NCBI RefSeq assembly: GCF_036669915.1 | Contig: NC_089320.1 | Coordinates: 20,597,982 to 20,661,981, forward strand | Direction: 5' to 3' | DNA: 64,000 nucleotides | From: Pocillopora verrucosa | Taxonomy: Eukaryota; Cnidaria; Anthozoa; Scleractinia; Pocilloporidae | Shown: positions 61,570-64,000 of the stretch, piece after piece | How positions within the stretch are numbered: position 1 is the first letter of the stretch | How the letters are laid out: every line of letters starts with the position of its first letter | Made by a program: the position numbers and the translations under genes | The notes under the pieces: model-generated | The model's database searches: none | Seen by the model: the letters and a program-made list of their open reading frames with translations, nothing else | What the model was told of the DNA's origin: nothing

Positions 61570-63030
61570 TTTGATGCTACTCTGGTTTGCAGATTTAATG
61601 AATGTAACCGAAGAAGTTACAATTCATAGACCCAACGTTTCGACACTCCTGTCTAGTGCCTTCATCAGGGGTGATCTAAACGCTGCAACAAGAGGTCCTT
61701 TTATATGATCACTAATTAGCAGACTTTTTTTCTGACGAGGTGTAAATAGGCGTCAGGAAGCAAACCGCCATCGTCACGATTTAAAGGAGCGTGGGCGGAG
61801 TTAATATGCCAAGCCTCCAAACAAAGGCGCTGGTGGTAACGCCGATTAGTGGTGATAATTTTCAGAATTATCCCACCCAATTGTATGGTTGGTTAGGCAT
61901 GTATGCTCCGATAAAGCTGAATTTTCCTTTTTGCAAAGAAAAACCGCTTTTTGGTGCTCTTTAAACCGTGTACCAAACTGACGTTTGGTCTGTCCGATGT
62001 ATTCGTTGTCACAGTCATTACAAGGAATAGAATGAATGGCGTCGGTTCGTTGTTCTTTCGTGACAGGATCCTTAGGTTTGGCGAAAATATGCCCCAAAGT
62101 CTGAAAAGGTTTTTGAGCAACTTTAACGTTGTGGCTATTCAAAATTCTCTTGATGGGTTCAATAACACCCTGTATGTAAGGAATAACAGCCAAACCAGTC
62201 GCTGTTCCCTTTCATCAAGAGCGTTACTATTTGTAACTGGTTTTTGGGAGTTACGGAAAAAAGTTTTTTGTATAGCCATTTGCCTTTAGGACATTGGAAA
62301 CATATTTCCTCTCCTCAGCCTTCGAATCGAGTGAAGATGGTAGACAGTCAGCCCTCCTAAGTAAGGTTTTGGCTACAGACTTTTTATGGCAAATAGGGTG
62401 GTGAGAATCGAAAGCGAGGTATTTGTCGGTGTGTGTAGGTTTACGGTAGACACTTGTCTCTAAATTACCCTGAACCTCTCTGGACACATTTAAGTCAAGA
62501 AAGGGCAAATGTCTATCCTTTTCACGCTCAAGGGTGAATCGGATCGACGGCTCTACTGAGTTCAAATGCGACAAGAGGCGCTCCGCTTCATTTCCGGATA
62601 CCGCAGAAATAATATCATCGATATATCGTTTCCAGAAAAAGGGTTTAACCGGTGAAGTGGCTAAGGCCCTTTGTTCCACGTCACCATTACCATGTTAGCA
62701 ATGACAGCAGAGACGGGCGAACCTATCGCTGTACCAAAAACTTGTTGATAGTATGTGCCGTTATATGTAAATTGCGTGGTTTTGAGGCAAAAAGACAGCA
62801 GATGAATAATATCCTCCACAGACAAAGAAGTTCTTTGTCCTAGGGAAGCATCTTCTCTGAGTCTTTCCTCCGCAACCTTAACGGCAAGATCAACTGGGAT
62901 TTTGGTGAAGAGCGAAACAACGTCGAAAGATACTAATTCTTCACAAGCGTCAAGAGTTTTATATCTTATGAAATCCGAAAATTCGCAGGAATTTTTGACA
63001 GTGTAATCAGTACACAATCATCAAATACAT
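61570..63030 (-). mobile_element. 5'-truncated Penelope-like retroelement
   Basis: Read leftward: RT palm (LVSFDVVSLFTKIPV; TAIGSPVSAVIANMVM; RYIDDIIS with catalytic Asp pair), a KHT-type region (FLDLNVSRE, YRKPTHTDKYL), then a GIY-YIG endonuclease (IPCNDCDNEYIGQTKRQFGTRFKEHQ). A 3' tail of about 250 bases follows, with TGATGAAGG and GTCGAAACGTTGGGTC. RT followed by a C-terminal GIY-YIG is diagnostic of Penelope-like elements. The N-terminal third is missing and at least two frameshifts (near 62665 and 62240) inactivate it. It lies in the region upstream of the visible GPCR exons, probably in an intron. Confidence 0.92.
61629..61674 (-). ncRNA. Candidate hammerhead ribozyme in the Penelope-like tail
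   Basis: On the minus strand: ACCC (stem I), CTGATGA (core), GGCACT...AGTGTC (6-bp stem II with one G-U pair), GAA (core), ACGT (minimal, self-complementary stem III), T at the cleavage position, then GGGT closing stem I. Penelope-like elements are known to carry hammerheads with very short stem III. Stem I is only four pairs here, so activity may be weak. Confidence 0.6.
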
Positions 63031-64000
63031 TAGTTGAATCCTACTCCAGAAAACATTAGCCTCGTGTTAACTGTATTTTGATGCCTTCGGAACAATTACT
63101 TTTGAAGGGGTTTTGTTTTCTACGCAAGGTTACTAAGGCAAGCAAAACCGGCTTACGATTAAAGTTTACCTTCCCAGCGAAAGTATTTATCAGGATAAAA
63201 ATTCAAGGAGGTTCGTCCAACATCGTGACTGCAGATGGCTTCAAACTCTGCTCCTATTTTGATTACAGGAATAATTGTTACATGGCATGTACATCTGGAA
63301 AGGAAACTTTTCTCTTCCCTTCCTTTTCCCTTGTTACTTTATCAAAATGAATTTAACTTATCATAATTACTGAAATTATTCGAGCCGTTTTCCCTGTTTT
63401 GATGATACAATCGAGCCCAGAACGCTCCGTTTAAGATTTTGACGAAAAAATTCAACTATACACCAAAATAATTATTATTATCCAAATCGAGAGTAAATTA
63501 CATGATTTTACTAACAGTGGGGAAAGTAATCGGGATTGCATTAGTTTTGCTTTTCTTTGCTCTGTGATTGGTCCTGAAATCACGCACCACTTACTCGACC
63601 AATCAGATGCAAAACTAAAACCAATCACGACTTCGTCGCCTGAATTTTCCCACGCTTTAGGCAGTTTGCTTGTATTACTTTGAATTCTCATTGGCTCCCT
63701 AGGGTATTTTCCTTTCTTCTGATTGGCTGTTGTAATTACTCGGGCAGTTTTCCTACACGATCATACTGTGTGAATGTAGAAAAGCATAAGATACCTCTTA
63801 GCTGTGATATTTCAAACACGCCGGACCTGTCTCCTTTGTCATTTAGTTTTAAGAAGCTCTAAAAAGGAAACATTATACTACTTTAGGAATGTCATTTTTA
63901 CGGACAGAAAACGATAATTCCAAACTACTCAATACTTTTTATCAGTTGACAATTAAAGCTGCTAACTTTTCTTGCTCTGCACATTCCAGCTCAATCAAAC
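63031..64000. other. Right end without a recognised exon; CCAAT-rich repeat
   Basis: Between 63541 and 63740 five ATTGG/CCAAT words occur in both orientations (tgattggtcc, gaccaatcag, accaatcacg, cattggctcc, tgattggctg), in a context shared with 10344-10470. No further GPCR exon was found. Confidence 0.5.

Overview
The window reads as low-GC animal nuclear DNA, most likely from a cnidarian (coral or sea anemone). The protein-coding exons are short, separated by GT-AG introns, and their products resemble animal-only families (KIF25, LANCL3, LDLRAP1/ARH, GABA-B receptor). The surrounding DNA is dense in fold-back elements, tRNA-like repeats, Ty3/gypsy, LINE and Penelope-like elements. The cnidarian placement is inference; the animal placement is well supported.

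Layout. 1-2.6 kb: nothing recognisable. 2.7-8.3 kb (+): an unrecognised, probably secreted protein encoded by 11 short exons, several starting with the same G-[LIM]-[LFI]-E-like motif. 9.6-12.9 kb (-): a complete five-exon GPN2 (GPN-loop GTPase 2). 13-16.5 kb: no gene seen. 16.5-29.6 kb: a repeat complex. Two diverged copies of one segment (X, tRNA-like unit, Y) lie side by side. In the first copy the ~75-bp tRNA-like unit is amplified to about 35 tandem copies and a (TTTTGC)n tract has expanded. That array is split by a ~3.3-kb APE-type LINE (11-bp target duplication), which is itself split by a 4.7-kb Ty3/gypsy element (5-bp target duplication). 30.0-30.8 kb: an independent ~50-bp minisatellite. 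31-34.7 kb: no gene seen. 34.8-42.7 kb (-): KIF25, a kinesin-14. 43.0-46.0 kb (+): LANCL3, sharing a 271-bp divergent promoter region with KIF25. 47.5-55.1 kb (+): a nine-exon LDLRAP1/ARH-like PTB-domain endocytic adaptor. 56.9-60.5 kb (-): the TM2-to-C-terminus half of a GABA-B-receptor-like class C GPCR whose upstream exons are not in view. 61.6-63.0 kb (-): a 5'-truncated Penelope-like element with RT, GIY-YIG and a candidate hammerhead ribozyme in its tail.

The host genes do not form an operon or a single pathway. GPN2 belongs to RNA polymerase assembly, KIF25 to microtubule motility, LANCL3 to the LanC/glutathione-binding family, the PTB protein to clathrin/AP-2 endocytosis, and the GPCR to inhibitory amino-acid signalling. 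The least explained items are the modular secreted gene at 2.7-8.3 kb and the amplified tRNA-like array with its unamplified sister copy. Exon coordinates come from reading frames and splice-site phase checked by eye, without alignments or transcripts.
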